Below are positions 1 through 7,658 of a stretch of 57,611 bases of DNA, in pieces. The DNA lies in NCBI GenBank assembly GCA_030066655.1, contig JASJBE010000018.1, positions 1 to 57,611 of the forward strand, given 5' to 3'. The notes beneath the pieces were generated by a model that was given only the letters and a program-made list of their open reading frames with translations, was not told where the DNA came from and did not search any database. How positions within the stretch are numbered: the first letter of the stretch is position 1; each line of letters starts with the position of its first letter. The stretch comes from Woeseiaceae bacterium. Lineage in GTDB: Bacteria; Pseudomonadota; Gammaproteobacteria; Steroidobacterales; Woeseiaceae. The position numbers were made by a program, and so were the translations under genes.

Positions 1-1
1 G

Positions 2-250
2 TTAACTGAGGATGGATTTCTTGAATTGCTGCCACACATCCGCCTTGCCTTTACGTCACTCAATCCGCGTGAGACCGATCGAGTAGCCGGGTCACTTGCG
101 CGAATTCATGGCGGGCAGGCCTCGGAATTCATGGAGCGACACACGTCGCTGTCCGAATCGGATCTGGAGCGAGGTCTCGCGCTTGAGCGCGAGCTCAAGA
201 CTTCACTGACGGCAGACGGCCTGGAATCATGGTTGGAGGATTCCAGGTGA
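2..250 (+). CDS. C-terminal end of a DUF5682-like protein (5' truncated)
   Basis: The frame is open from the first bases of the window, so this is the last 82 codons of a gene that starts outside it. The segment contains a stretch reading LLPHIRLAFTSLNPRETDRV, which resembles the C-terminal part of DUF5682 proteins as I remember them. Those proteins usually sit in a cluster with a MoxR-type AAA+ ATPase, a VWA protein and a SWIM zinc-finger protein. The next two genes here are exactly VWA and SWIM, which supports the call more than the short sequence does. The stop codon overlaps the likely GTG start of the VWA gene, so translation is probably coupled. Function of the family is not established. 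Confidence 0.6.
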   Translation, partial: LTEDGFLELLPHIRLAFTSLNPRETDRVAGSLARIHGGQASEFMERHTSLSESDLERGLALERELKTSLTADGLESWLEDSR

Positions 251-1362
251 CCGGCGAGCCACAGCGACGTTGGCGCCTCGCTCTCGGACGGTATGCCAGT
301 GCCAACCTGGGTTCGGTTGGAGGCCGTGACGGGGAGATCGATCGTGCTCTCGACTTCCTGTATTCGCGTGAATACGAGAAACGCGGTGTAAAGAGCGGTC
401 GCGGTCCCGGGAGTCTGGATCCGACACAGATGAACGCTGTCAACTGGCTCGGCAAAGCTCGTAGCCTGTTTCCAGAATCTGTCTTCGAGGTATTGCAGGA
501 TCACGCGTTGGACCGCTACGGAATATCCGACCTGCTCAAGGATCCGAAGGCGCTTGATTCATTGGAGCCCAATCAAAACCTCCTGAAAGTGCTTCTAGCC
601 TTCGACGGGCGCGCTCAGCCCGAAGTCAAGGACAAGCTGCGGCAGATCGCCGATCAGGTAATCAAGGAAATCGTTGAACGATTGCGAACCGAGGTGCAGC
701 GCGCTTTTTCGGGGCGTAGAAATCGCTTTCGCCGCTCGAATGTCGCGTCAGCCGCGAACTTTGATTGGCGGGCAACGATCCGCGCGAATCTCAAGAACTA
801 CGACCCCGAAAGGGACCGGATCATCGCGGACCGCGTCTTCTTCAATGCACGGGAGCGCCGCCGCCTTCCTTGGCGCGTGATTCTGTGCGTAGACCAGTCA
901 GGCTCGATGACCGACAGCATGATCCATGCTGCGGTCATGGCTGCGATTCTGTCGGGGTTGCCCGGTGTCAGCGTGAGCATGGTCCTGTTTGATACGTCGG
1001 TCGTTGATGTCTCGGACAGGCTGACTGATCCTCTTGAGACCTTGCTTTCGGTTCAACTCGGGGGCGGAACCGACATAGGTCGAGCGGTAACTTACTGTGA
1101 AGGCTTGATCGAGAATCCCGACAGGACAGTGCTTGCGTTGATTAGCGATTTTGGTGAGGGCGCACCACCGAGGCCACTCTATGCATCGGTGGCTCGCTTA
1201 GCAGAGCAACGTGTCCACCTTATCGGTCTGGCGGCTCTGGATGATGCTGGTGAGCCTGTATTCGACGAAATGATCGCGGGACGACTCGCGGACCTCGGTA
1301 TGAAGATTGGTGCAATGACACCAGATCGATTCGCACAGTGGCTCGCCGGTGTCATGCAATGA
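247..1362 (+). CDS. VWA domain protein of a MoxR/DUF5682/SWIM cassette
   Basis: A 371-residue protein with a helical N-terminal half and a von Willebrand factor A domain over about residues 208-371. The MIDAS metal motif DQSGSM begins at Asp216, and a later GGGTDIG supplies the second metal loop. I chose GTG at 247 because it overlaps the upstream stop (247-250); an in-frame ATG at 229 would add six residues. VWA proteins of this sort partner MoxR-family AAA+ ATPases, as ViaA does with RavA, to act on protein complexes. The ATPase is not in this window but may lie upstream. No signal peptide is visible, so it should be cytoplasmic. The specific target is unknown. Confidence 0.85.
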   Translation: MTGEPQRRWRLALGRYASANLGSVGGRDGEIDRALDFLYSREYEKRGVKSGRGPGSLDPTQMNAVNWLGKARSLFPESVFEVLQDHALDRYGISDLLKDPKALDSLEPNQNLLKVLLAFDGRAQPEVKDKLRQIADQVIKEIVERLRTEVQRAFSGRRNRFRRSNVASAANFDWRATIRANLKNYDPERDRIIADRVFFNARERRRLPWRVILCVDQSGSMTDSMIHAAVMAAILSGLPGVSVSMVLFDTSVVDVSDRLTDPLETLLSVQLGGGTDIGRAVTYCEGLIENPDRTVLALISDFGEGAPPRPLYASVARLAEQRVHLIGLAALDDAGEPVFDEMIAGRLADLGMKIGAMTPDRFAQWLAGVMQ

Positions 1363-3305
1363 CTATCGAGTCGATGATACTGAGCCACGACGAGTCGGCA
1401 CTTGAGGCCCTTACATCCAAGGGGTTGCTACGGCGCGCAAAACGAGTCCTTGGCGAAAACCAAGGTCAAATAGAAACCGTCGACAAGGACAAAGCAGTTG
1501 TCAATGTCGAAGGTTGCAGGGTCGAGCTAGACGCCAAGGGGCCTGCGTCATCATCGTGTACGTGCAAAGCACACGGTGTATGTCGTCATATGCTCCACGC
1601 GATCTTGCTTTTGCGCAACCAGGGCTCTGCGGTCGCTGAACCAGGCATTGAGGCAGAAGCGTCCAACTCAGTGACAGAGATCTGCTCACTGGCAGACGAA
1701 GAGGTGATCAAGTTCTCCGGCACGGACTGGGCGAAAGCGGCCGAACTTGCGGCAAGCGAGCTGGACGTGTCCTTCGAGGATGAGGGCATCAACATCACAG
1801 TTCGATTGGCTGAACTGAATGCTGCGGTCACCTTCATATCCGGTAATGGGCTCAAGGGTGCTGCGTACAAAGGCCCCAAGACGAGAAAGCGACTTCTGAC
1901 TACGTTAGCTGCACTCGCCGTTCGGCAACGAGAGGGTCGGGGCATTCCGAAAGAATCAGTTCCTTCGAATGCTGTGCGGGTCGTGAGTGCCGAGTTCATT
2001 GATCAAGCACAAAAGACAATTGAACGCGCGGTGTCCGCGGCTCTGCCGAGTCGGTCTGTACTTGCCCGGGATCTTTTCCTCGATCTCGCAATCTCGACGC
2101 GCTGCGAGGCCTTGCCCAGGTTGTCGGCGGAGCTAAGGGAGCTAGCGACGCAGGCCCAGCTTGCCAGTGAGCGAAGTGTTGACTTCGAACCTGAATCCTT
2201 CTTGATGAATGCTGCGCGCGCATACGCGCTGCTTGAAGCGTTGCGATCGAATGCTGCGGACCCACAACTGGTTGGCGCAGTTCGCCGGGACTATCAGCGG
2301 AGCGATGAGATCGAGGTCTGGCCACTCGGCGTTTCCCGTTGGCGCAGCAGAACTGGGGCCAGGGGCCTGACGGCCTATGTTTGGGATTCCGGTATCGGTA
2401 GATGGTTGACTGTCAGTGAGGGCCGGAGCGCGGGTGTCGATACATCGTTCGACGTTCTGCAGGCGTACAGCATGCCAGTCTGGGGTGCTGGAACGCTTAA
2501 TGGGCTCATGGGGCGCCGCGTTCGGCTGCCGGAGCCCAGCCTATCTGCCGATGGCGCAATCTCCGCCAAGGCCCAGAGCCGAAGCGAGTTGCTGACAGAT
2601 CCCCTGAGCATTGACGAGCTCACCTCAATTCCTGCGGCGCACAAAAACTGGACGTCTCTGCGGACCGATTTGGCGACGCGAATGGGTCAGGGTATTCGAC
2701 GGCGACCTGTTCCAGTCCCGGCATTTATAGTGCCAACCGGATTCGGCCAGATCGGATTCGATGACATGACTCAGACTTACCACTGGGAACTGTTCGACAA
2801 TTCCGGCGATGCGCTTGTGTTGAACATTCACGCGGACGACGAGGACACGGCGTTGCGTATCTGGAAGTTGGGCAAGAAGATCTCGGCAATCGTCATCGAG
2901 GCCCGACTAGAGAATCACGTGCGGACTGTCAGGCCTGTTTCGATAGTCACCCGGCATCGAAACAGCACCTCGATACACAACATCGACTTCGACGCGTGGG
3001 CCCTTGAAAGGGGCATCAGTAGGGCGATATCGAAGGTCAAGGAAAGCCTCGCACAGCCCCTTGCAGTTTCTGGCAGCACTGACCCAGTCGATCAGATGAT
3101 CGCCGACGTCTCTGAGGAGCTTGTGAGCATAGTCTCCGGCTCGACTGCGTCGAAAGCCGAGGTCGTCTCCAGACGATTGGAGGCTTGTGGATTAGCGACT
3201 ATGCAAGGCGCGCTCAATGATGCTGTTGCTGTGTCGAGCACGAGCTCCGCGCTGCGTGCTGCGTATCTGGCAAGCGAGCTGAAGGTACTCGTGGCACATC
3301 GATGA
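1359..3305 (+). CDS. SWIM zinc-finger protein
   Basis: A 648-residue protein. The start is the ATG at 1359, which overlaps the VWA stop in an ATGA arrangement. A SWIM motif of the form C-x-C-x5-C-x-H lies at Cys67, Cys69, Cys75 and His77 and should bind zinc and possibly nucleic acid or protein. The remaining sequence is not one I can assign to a named domain; it is rich in helix-forming stretches and has no signal peptide or membrane segment. Its place directly after VWA and DUF5682 genes is a recurrent bacterial arrangement, so it probably works in the same complex. The cellular role is unknown; a stress or conflict role is only a hypothesis. Confidence 0.8.
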   Translation: MTIESMILSHDESALEALTSKGLLRRAKRVLGENQGQIETVDKDKAVVNVEGCRVELDAKGPASSSCTCKAHGVCRHMLHAILLLRNQGSAVAEPGIEAEASNSVTEICSLADEEVIKFSGTDWAKAAELAASELDVSFEDEGINITVRLAELNAAVTFISGNGLKGAAYKGPKTRKRLLTTLAALAVRQREGRGIPKESVPSNAVRVVSAEFIDQAQKTIERAVSAALPSRSVLARDLFLDLAISTRCEALPRLSAELRELATQAQLASERSVDFEPESFLMNAARAYALLEALRSNAADPQLVGAVRRDYQRSDEIEVWPLGVSRWRSRTGARGLTAYVWDSGIGRWLTVSEGRSAGVDTSFDVLQAYSMPVWGAGTLNGLMGRRVRLPEPSLSADGAISAKAQSRSELLTDPLSIDELTSIPAAHKNWTSLRTDLATRMGQGIRRRPVPVPAFIVPTGFGQIGFDDMTQTYHWELFDNSGDALVLNIHADDEDTALRIWKLGKKISAIVIEARLENHVRTVRPVSIVTRHRNSTSIHNIDFDAWALERGISRAISKVKESLAQPLAVSGSTDPVDQMIADVSEELVSIVSGSTASKAEVVSRRLEACGLATMQGALNDAVAVSSTSSALRAAYLASELKVLVAHR

Positions 3306-3606
3306 GCGTGCAAGCTCGCATACCTCGCAGATACGCCATCGCAGCATAGAGCTCGGATCCACGTGCATGATGGGCTAACTTTCGATTTCGGTCGAGCTAA
3401 GCGAAGTTATTGATTTTCTTGGCTTTAGCTTTCTTAGCACGAGGGACCTACCTTCCGCTGTCAGCTTGCGGCAAGCATCGAGCGAAACTGAGACTGGTGC
3501 GCCGACAAGCCCCTCCCGGCCCGCGCTCTCGGCGCGTCTGACGGGCGATCAGTACATGCCGGTTCAACGCCGCGCGCCAAAAAAGCAGGTAGAACAGCGC
3601 TTATTA
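3306..3606. other. Intergenic stretch between convergent genes
   Basis: This 301-base stretch separates the SWIM gene from the convergent SnoaL-like gene. I see no gene, RNA or clear terminator. On the minus strand a short lysine-rich reading (PRAKKAKAKKINNFA then stop, about 3400-3447) looks like a basic protein tail, but a stop codon lies two codons upstream of it, so I do not call it a gene. Confidence 0.5.
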
Positions 3607-4035
3607 TCACCTCATTAAGAACTTGAGAACCGACATCCTCCAATTGCGAATACCCATACGCTCCCCCATAGTGAAGGCAAACTTCGCATAGACCCTGAAT
3701 GGCCTGACCATTACCTTGAGCGTCTCAACCTTGCCTTCGGCGTTGAGGTCAAAAAGGTCGATTCCTTCAAGCGTCTTGCCGTCGATCTCCCCCTCAAAGA
3801 CCATCAGGACGCCGCCATCGCTCAACACCGTGGAGCGCGTGTATCGGAAGCTCTCCAGAGTTCGTACGACGTTCTCCAGTACCTTTAAGATATAAGCCCG
3901 ATCTGTGAACGGCTTGAAGGCCACGGGCGACACCAGCTTCACATCGTCGGCCAACAGGGCGTTGACCTTGTCGAAACTCCGCTCTTCAACAGCAGAATGC
4001 CACTCTTCAATAAATTTACCGGGCAGGTCTGTCAT
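3607..4035 (-). CDS. SnoaL-like / NTF2-fold protein
   Basis: A 142-residue protein with the size and pattern of the NTF2-like SnoaL fold: an N-terminal helix with an EEWHSAVEERSFDKVNALLA-type opening, then a conserved pattern around DDVKLVSPVAFKPF, and alternating strands in the second half. Such proteins are small cone-shaped barrels used as isomerases, hydrolases or simple binding domains. There is no signal peptide. It stands alone between convergent and divergent neighbours, so context gives no substrate. The ATG at 4035 is the only sensible start. The specific function is unknown. Confidence 0.7.
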   Translation of the reverse strand: MTDLPGKFIEEWHSAVEERSFDKVNALLADDVKLVSPVAFKPFTDRAYILKVLENVVRTLESFRYTRSTVLSDGGVLMVFEGEIDGKTLEGIDLFDLNAEGKVETLKVMVRPFRVYAKFAFTMGERMGIRNWRMSVLKFLMR

Positions 4036-4118
4036 CTCATGGGCCTGTCAGAAGCGCTGTGCCTTGCAGCTGGCCGCATGATTGCGACTTTTTCGGAGAA
4101 TAGACAGCAAAAATCGAT

Positions 4119-4133
4119 ATAACAAATTGTTAT
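4119..4133. promoter_or_regulatory. AT-rich near-palindrome
   Basis: ATAACAAATTGTTAT reads the same on both strands except at its central base. It lies in the divergent region about 85 bases from the SnoaL-like gene and about 220 bases from the receptor gene. It could be an operator, but palindromes this AT-rich can arise by chance. Confidence 0.3.
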
Positions 4134-4246
4134 TAAGTTTGTAGCTCAGAACAGTAGACTATCGCTCGTGGCGTGTTTGATCGAAGACGCGGAAAAACAA
4201 CAGCGTTGATCGTACGCTCAAACGCACCGCCATCAGACTGAGTTTT

Positions 4247-4271
4247 CCGTCAGGTTCAACACGCCTGACGG
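4247..4271 (+). repeat. Perfect 8-bp hairpin in TBDR leader
   Basis: CCGTCAGG and CCTGACGG form a perfect 8-bp stem around a 9-base loop, about 80 bases before the receptor start. It is followed by TGTTTGGTTTTC, which is only weakly T-rich, so it is not a convincing terminator. It may be a leader structure or a protein-binding inverted repeat. Confidence 0.45.
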
Positions 4272-4317
4272 TGTTTGGTTTTCACAACAGTAGAAGCAGT
4301 TCTAACTGCAACTAGTT

Positions 4318-4343
4318 TAGTCAAGGGAAAGACTAGTCAAGGG
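4318..4343 (+). repeat. Duplicated TAGTCAAGGG before the TBDR start
   Basis: TAGTCAAGGG occurs at 4318-4327 and again at 4334-4343, a 16-base repeat unit. The second copy runs into the G-rich ribosome binding site that serves the ATG at 4351, so the leader contains two Shine-Dalgarno-like purine tracts, one correctly spaced and one 16 bases too far away. Confidence 0.6.
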
Positions 4344-4350
4344 GAAGCAC

Positions 4351-7300
4351 ATGACAAGCAAGAAACACAGCACATTGCGGCGTCGCCTCGCAGCCGGCAT
4401 AGCTCTGTCGATGAGCCTGGCCGTATCGCCGCAATTGCTCGCGCAGACCGTCGAAGAAGACGCCGATCAGGAGCCGGTCGAGGAAGCCGAGCAAGTCGAG
4501 GAGGTCATCGTGACCGGCTCGCGTGTTGCCAGAGACACGTTCTCATCAATCTCGCCGCTGCAGGTGATCGATGGCGAAGTCGCTCGCGACCTCGGTCTTG
4601 TCGACACCGCCGATCTGCTTCGCCAGACAACAGTGGTGCAGGGTCAGCAGTTCAACACCGGCCTGACAACGTCCGCCGGGCTTCTGACCGACAGCGGACC
4701 CGGCTCTTCCACCGCCTCGCTGCGCGGTCTGGATGCTGGCCGTACCCTGGTACTTATTAACGGACGTCGCCTCGCGCCAGCTGGCGTAGGTGGCGCACCG
4801 AGTGCCCCCGACCTTAACCTTGTCCCCGGAACGCTGATCGAGCGCGTTGACGTGCTGCTTGACGGCGCTTCTTCCGTCTACGGTTCCGACGCTGTTGCCG
4901 GCGTTGTTAACGTCGTACTGCGGACCGACTTCGATGGTCTGCAGCTCGACGCGTTTCGTAGCTTCACCAGCCTCCCGGACAGTGCGGCCGACCAGCAGGT
5001 CTACACCGCAACCTGGGGCGTGAACGACGACCGTGGCTTCATCGGCTTCGCCGCCGAATACGCCTACACCGACGGTTTTGCAGAGCGCGACCTGGCAGGC
5101 TTCTACAGCCCGTACGCTGGCGACTGCCTGAGCCGCATCACGCAGGGCGCTAGCGGTCTGTTGTATGAATCTTGCTCCGGCTCCTTCGGCGCCGGCGCGG
5201 CCTCCACATCTGCCTTCGGCTTCTTAGGCTTCGAGGAAGGCACCCAGGAGGCAGGACTGCCGCCGGGCTTCTTCCGGATTCCCGTTACGGCCGACCTGCT
5301 GACGCCGGGCAGTGCAAACGGCGCTGCTCTGCTGCTGTGGCCTGAAGAGCTGGACGCTGCTTTTGCTCCGAACTTCAAACGTACGAGTGTCTTCTCCGTC
5401 GGTGAATATGCACCGGGTTGGTACGGCGATGCGACGGCGTACTTCGAAGCCTCCTATTCGTCTCGCGAGACGGCGACAAACACCGCGGGTCAGGGTCGTG
5501 TTCGTATCCCTGGCGACTACGCGGTGGGCAACTTCGGCGGCCTGTCAGGCACGCTGTACTACCAGAGCCGTTTCATTCGAGACACCGAAGTGTCGCAGAC
5601 GCGCGTCACGGGCGGTCTGAAGGGTGACCTGCCGTTCATTGACTTCGGATCGGTTACTGACTGGCAGTACGATACGTACATCAGCTACTCACGCTCCGTC
5701 GGTAACGACCGGATCTCCGGCATTCCGTTCTTCCCGCGTCTCGAGCAGACGATCAACAACACCCGCTTCGACACGGACACGGGCGAGTTCGTTTGTGACA
5801 ACCGGACTATCGCCGGTGAAGCTCAGCCCGTCTCTTGCCGACCGCTGAACTTCTTCGATCCGACCTTCATCCAGACCGGTCGTTTCCCGGATGCCGACGA
5901 CAACGCCTACCTGTTCCCGAACCGGTTGACGAACACGATTGTCGAGCAGACGACGTTCCAGGGCTTTATCACGGGTGAGCTGTTCGAGATCCCGACGGGT
6001 GGCCCGGCCAGCCTGGTGTTTGGCCTCGAGTATCGTGATGACAGGATCCGCACCGATACCGACGCTGGCGCTGCCGGCGGCGATTTCTTCGGCTTCTCCA
6101 GTGACCCGGGTTCGAACGGTACGCGCTACCTGCAGGAGATCTTCACCGAGGTCGACCTGCCGCTGGTGCTCGATCGTGACTATGTTCAGGAGCTCTCGCT
6201 CAACATAGCCGCTCGCTACACCGACGAGGAATTCTTCGGCGAAGAGACGACCTACCGCGTTCAGGGTCAGTATGCCCCTGTCGACTGGTTCCGCTTCCGC
6301 GCGACCCAGGGCACGTCGTTCCGTGCGCCGAACCTCGGTGAGCAGTTCGGTGGCCAGGTGACCGGCTTCCAGACCCCGAACGATCCCTGCCGCGTGCCGG
6401 GCGTCGCGGTACCGTTCGTTGACGATGACGATGACCCGGCCACGCCGGACATTCGCCTGTACGACCCGTCTCTCGATCCGCGTGAACAGGTCGTGATCGA
6501 CAACTGTGCAAACGGCGGCGGTCCGTTCAACATTCCGGCGACCGACCCGTTTGAGTTGGGTATTCGTGGTCTTGGCACGCAAAACCCCGTGTTCTTCGGC
6601 GCTCCGACGCTGGTAGCTTCGGGCTCCAACCCGAACCTGAAAGCAGAGACGTCTACCGCTACGACCTTCGGCATCGTATTCGAGCAGCCGTGGAGCGACC
6701 GGTTCGATCTTCGCTTCTCGGCCAACTACTTCGACATCGAGATCGAGGACGAGGTGGATCAGCTGACGGCAATCACGATCGCTGGCCGTTGCTACAACTC
6801 GCCTGGTCTGGTAGACGCGACTTGCGGTTTCATTACACGTGATCCGCGTGTCCCGACCGATGACACATCCGGTGAGATCAGCTTTATCTCGGCGCTGCAG
6901 CAGAACCTGGGCAAACAGGTCGCCGAGGGCATCGACTACAACGTTGACTTCAATATGGATTTCAACGCGTTCAATCTCGAGAGCCCGGTCAACTGGAACG
7001 TCATCTTGTTCGCTACGGAGTCGCTTACCCAGACCGAAGAGGAGTTCCGTGCTGACGAGATCTTCCTCGATGACGACCTCGGTGAATACGGCAACCCGCA
7101 ATGGCGCGCAAACCTGACCAACATCTTCACTTACGGAGACTGGTCATTCCTGTGGCAGACCCGCTTCCTCGGAACGCAGATTGAGGATAACGACGACGAG
7201 CCGGACGAGCAGACCTCGGGCTTCAACCCCTGTGTGCAGGCAGGCGATGGGCCCTGCCTGTCACTGGAGAAGCTGGATGAGTACTTCGTCCACGACGTCT

Positions 7301-7464
7301 CCGCTACGTGGCGCAGTGATTCGTGGGTGGTTCGCTTAGGTGTTACCAACCTGTTCGACGAGCCACCGCCGCTGACAGATAACAACACCCTGGGTCTCCT
7401 CGGTGGTATCGGCTACGACCTTCGCGGTCGGACGGTATTCCTCAACGTCTCCACGGGGTTGTAA
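4351..7464 (+). CDS. TonB-dependent outer-membrane receptor
   Basis: A 1037-residue TBDR. Residues 1-32 are a signal peptide ending in LLAQ, followed by an acidic linker, a TonB box (EEVIVTGSR, about residues 50-58), the plug domain to about residue 190 (with the LRGL and VERVDVLLDGASSVYGSDAVAGVVN-like segments) and a long 22-strand barrel. It takes up a substrate across the outer membrane using the TonB-ExbBD system. The next gene is a secreted S9 peptidase, so peptides or peptide-like compounds are a reasonable guess. The C-terminus ends in Leu rather than the usual aromatic residue. The start is an ATG with a G-rich site 6-7 bases upstream. A terminator at 7524 follows. Confidence 0.93.
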   Translation: MTSKKHSTLRRRLAAGIALSMSLAVSPQLLAQTVEEDADQEPVEEAEQVEEVIVTGSRVARDTFSSISPLQVIDGEVARDLGLVDTADLLRQTTVVQGQQFNTGLTTSAGLLTDSGPGSSTASLRGLDAGRTLVLINGRRLAPAGVGGAPSAPDLNLVPGTLIERVDVLLDGASSVYGSDAVAGVVNVVLRTDFDGLQLDAFRSFTSLPDSAADQQVYTATWGVNDDRGFIGFAAEYAYTDGFAERDLAGFYSPYAGDCLSRITQGASGLLYESCSGSFGAGAASTSAFGFLGFEEGTQEAGLPPGFFRIPVTADLLTPGSANGAALLLWPEELDAAFAPNFKRTSVFSVGEYAPGWYGDATAYFEASYSSRETATNTAGQGRVRIPGDYAVGNFGGLSGTLYYQSRFIRDTEVSQTRVTGGLKGDLPFIDFGSVTDWQYDTYISYSRSVGNDRISGIPFFPRLEQTINNTRFDTDTGEFVCDNRTIAGEAQPVSCRPLNFFDPTFIQTGRFPDADDNAYLFPNRLTNTIVEQTTFQGFITGELFEIPTGGPASLVFGLEYRDDRIRTDTDAGAAGGDFFGFSSDPGSNGTRYLQEIFTEVDLPLVLDRDYVQELSLNIAARYTDEEFFGEETTYRVQGQYAPVDWFRFRATQGTSFRAPNLGEQFGGQVTGFQTPNDPCRVPGVAVPFVDDDDDPATPDIRLYDPSLDPREQVVIDNCANGGGPFNIPATDPFELGIRGLGTQNPVFFGAPTLVASGSNPNLKAETSTATTFGIVFEQPWSDRFDLRFSANYFDIEIEDEVDQLTAITIAGRCYNSPGLVDATCGFITRDPRVPTDDTSGEISFISALQQNLGKQVAEGIDYNVDFNMDFNAFNLESPVNWNVILFATESLTQTEEEFRADEIFLDDDLGEYGNPQWRANLTNIFTYGDWSFLWQTRFLGTQIEDNDDEPDEQTSGFNPCVQAGDGPCLSLEKLDEYFVHDVSATWRSDSWVVRLGVTNLFDEPPPLTDNNTLGLLGGIGYDLRGRTVFLNVSTGL

Positions 7465-7523
7465 TCGACCAAGGTAACCGGGCGTCCGTCGCGGACGTTC
7501 AGGAACCTGAAAGCTAAAAAACT

Positions 7524-7554
7524 GGTCCGGGCATTACGCTCGGACCTTTTTTTT
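7524..7554 (+). terminator. Rho-independent terminator after TBDR
   Basis: GGTCCGGGC pairs with GCTCGGACC across a short ATTAC loop, with one G-T pair, and is followed at once by eight Ts. It is well placed 60 bases after the receptor stop and separates it from the S9 peptidase gene, which therefore needs its own promoter or read-through. Confidence 0.9.
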
Positions 7555-7658
7555 CCTGCTCCTCGCAGAATCGACGCATCATCGTACGGGTGCCGCAAGC
7601 CCGCCCGATGCGAGCCAGGTGGAGCGGGCCGATCTAACGTTCAGAAATGGAGTTTAGA

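Larger units (their letters stand above)
4036..4350. other. Divergent upstream region of SnoaL-like gene and TBDR
   Basis: This 315-base region carries an AT-rich near-palindrome (4119-4133), a perfect 8-bp hairpin (4247-4271) and a duplicated Shine-Dalgarno-like element (4318-4343) just before the receptor gene; each is listed separately. I could not assign a confident sigma-70 promoter. Confidence 0.5.

Noticed and set aside
3400-3447. Short lysine-rich reading (PRAKKAKAKKINNFA) on the minus strand
   Set aside because: Only about 15 codons after a stop and no start codon; probably chance or a remnant, not a gene.
5689-7101. Long open frame of 470 codons on the minus strand inside the first receptor gene
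   Set aside because: It is antisense to a clear TBDR and results from strong codon bias; the translated sequence resembles no family.
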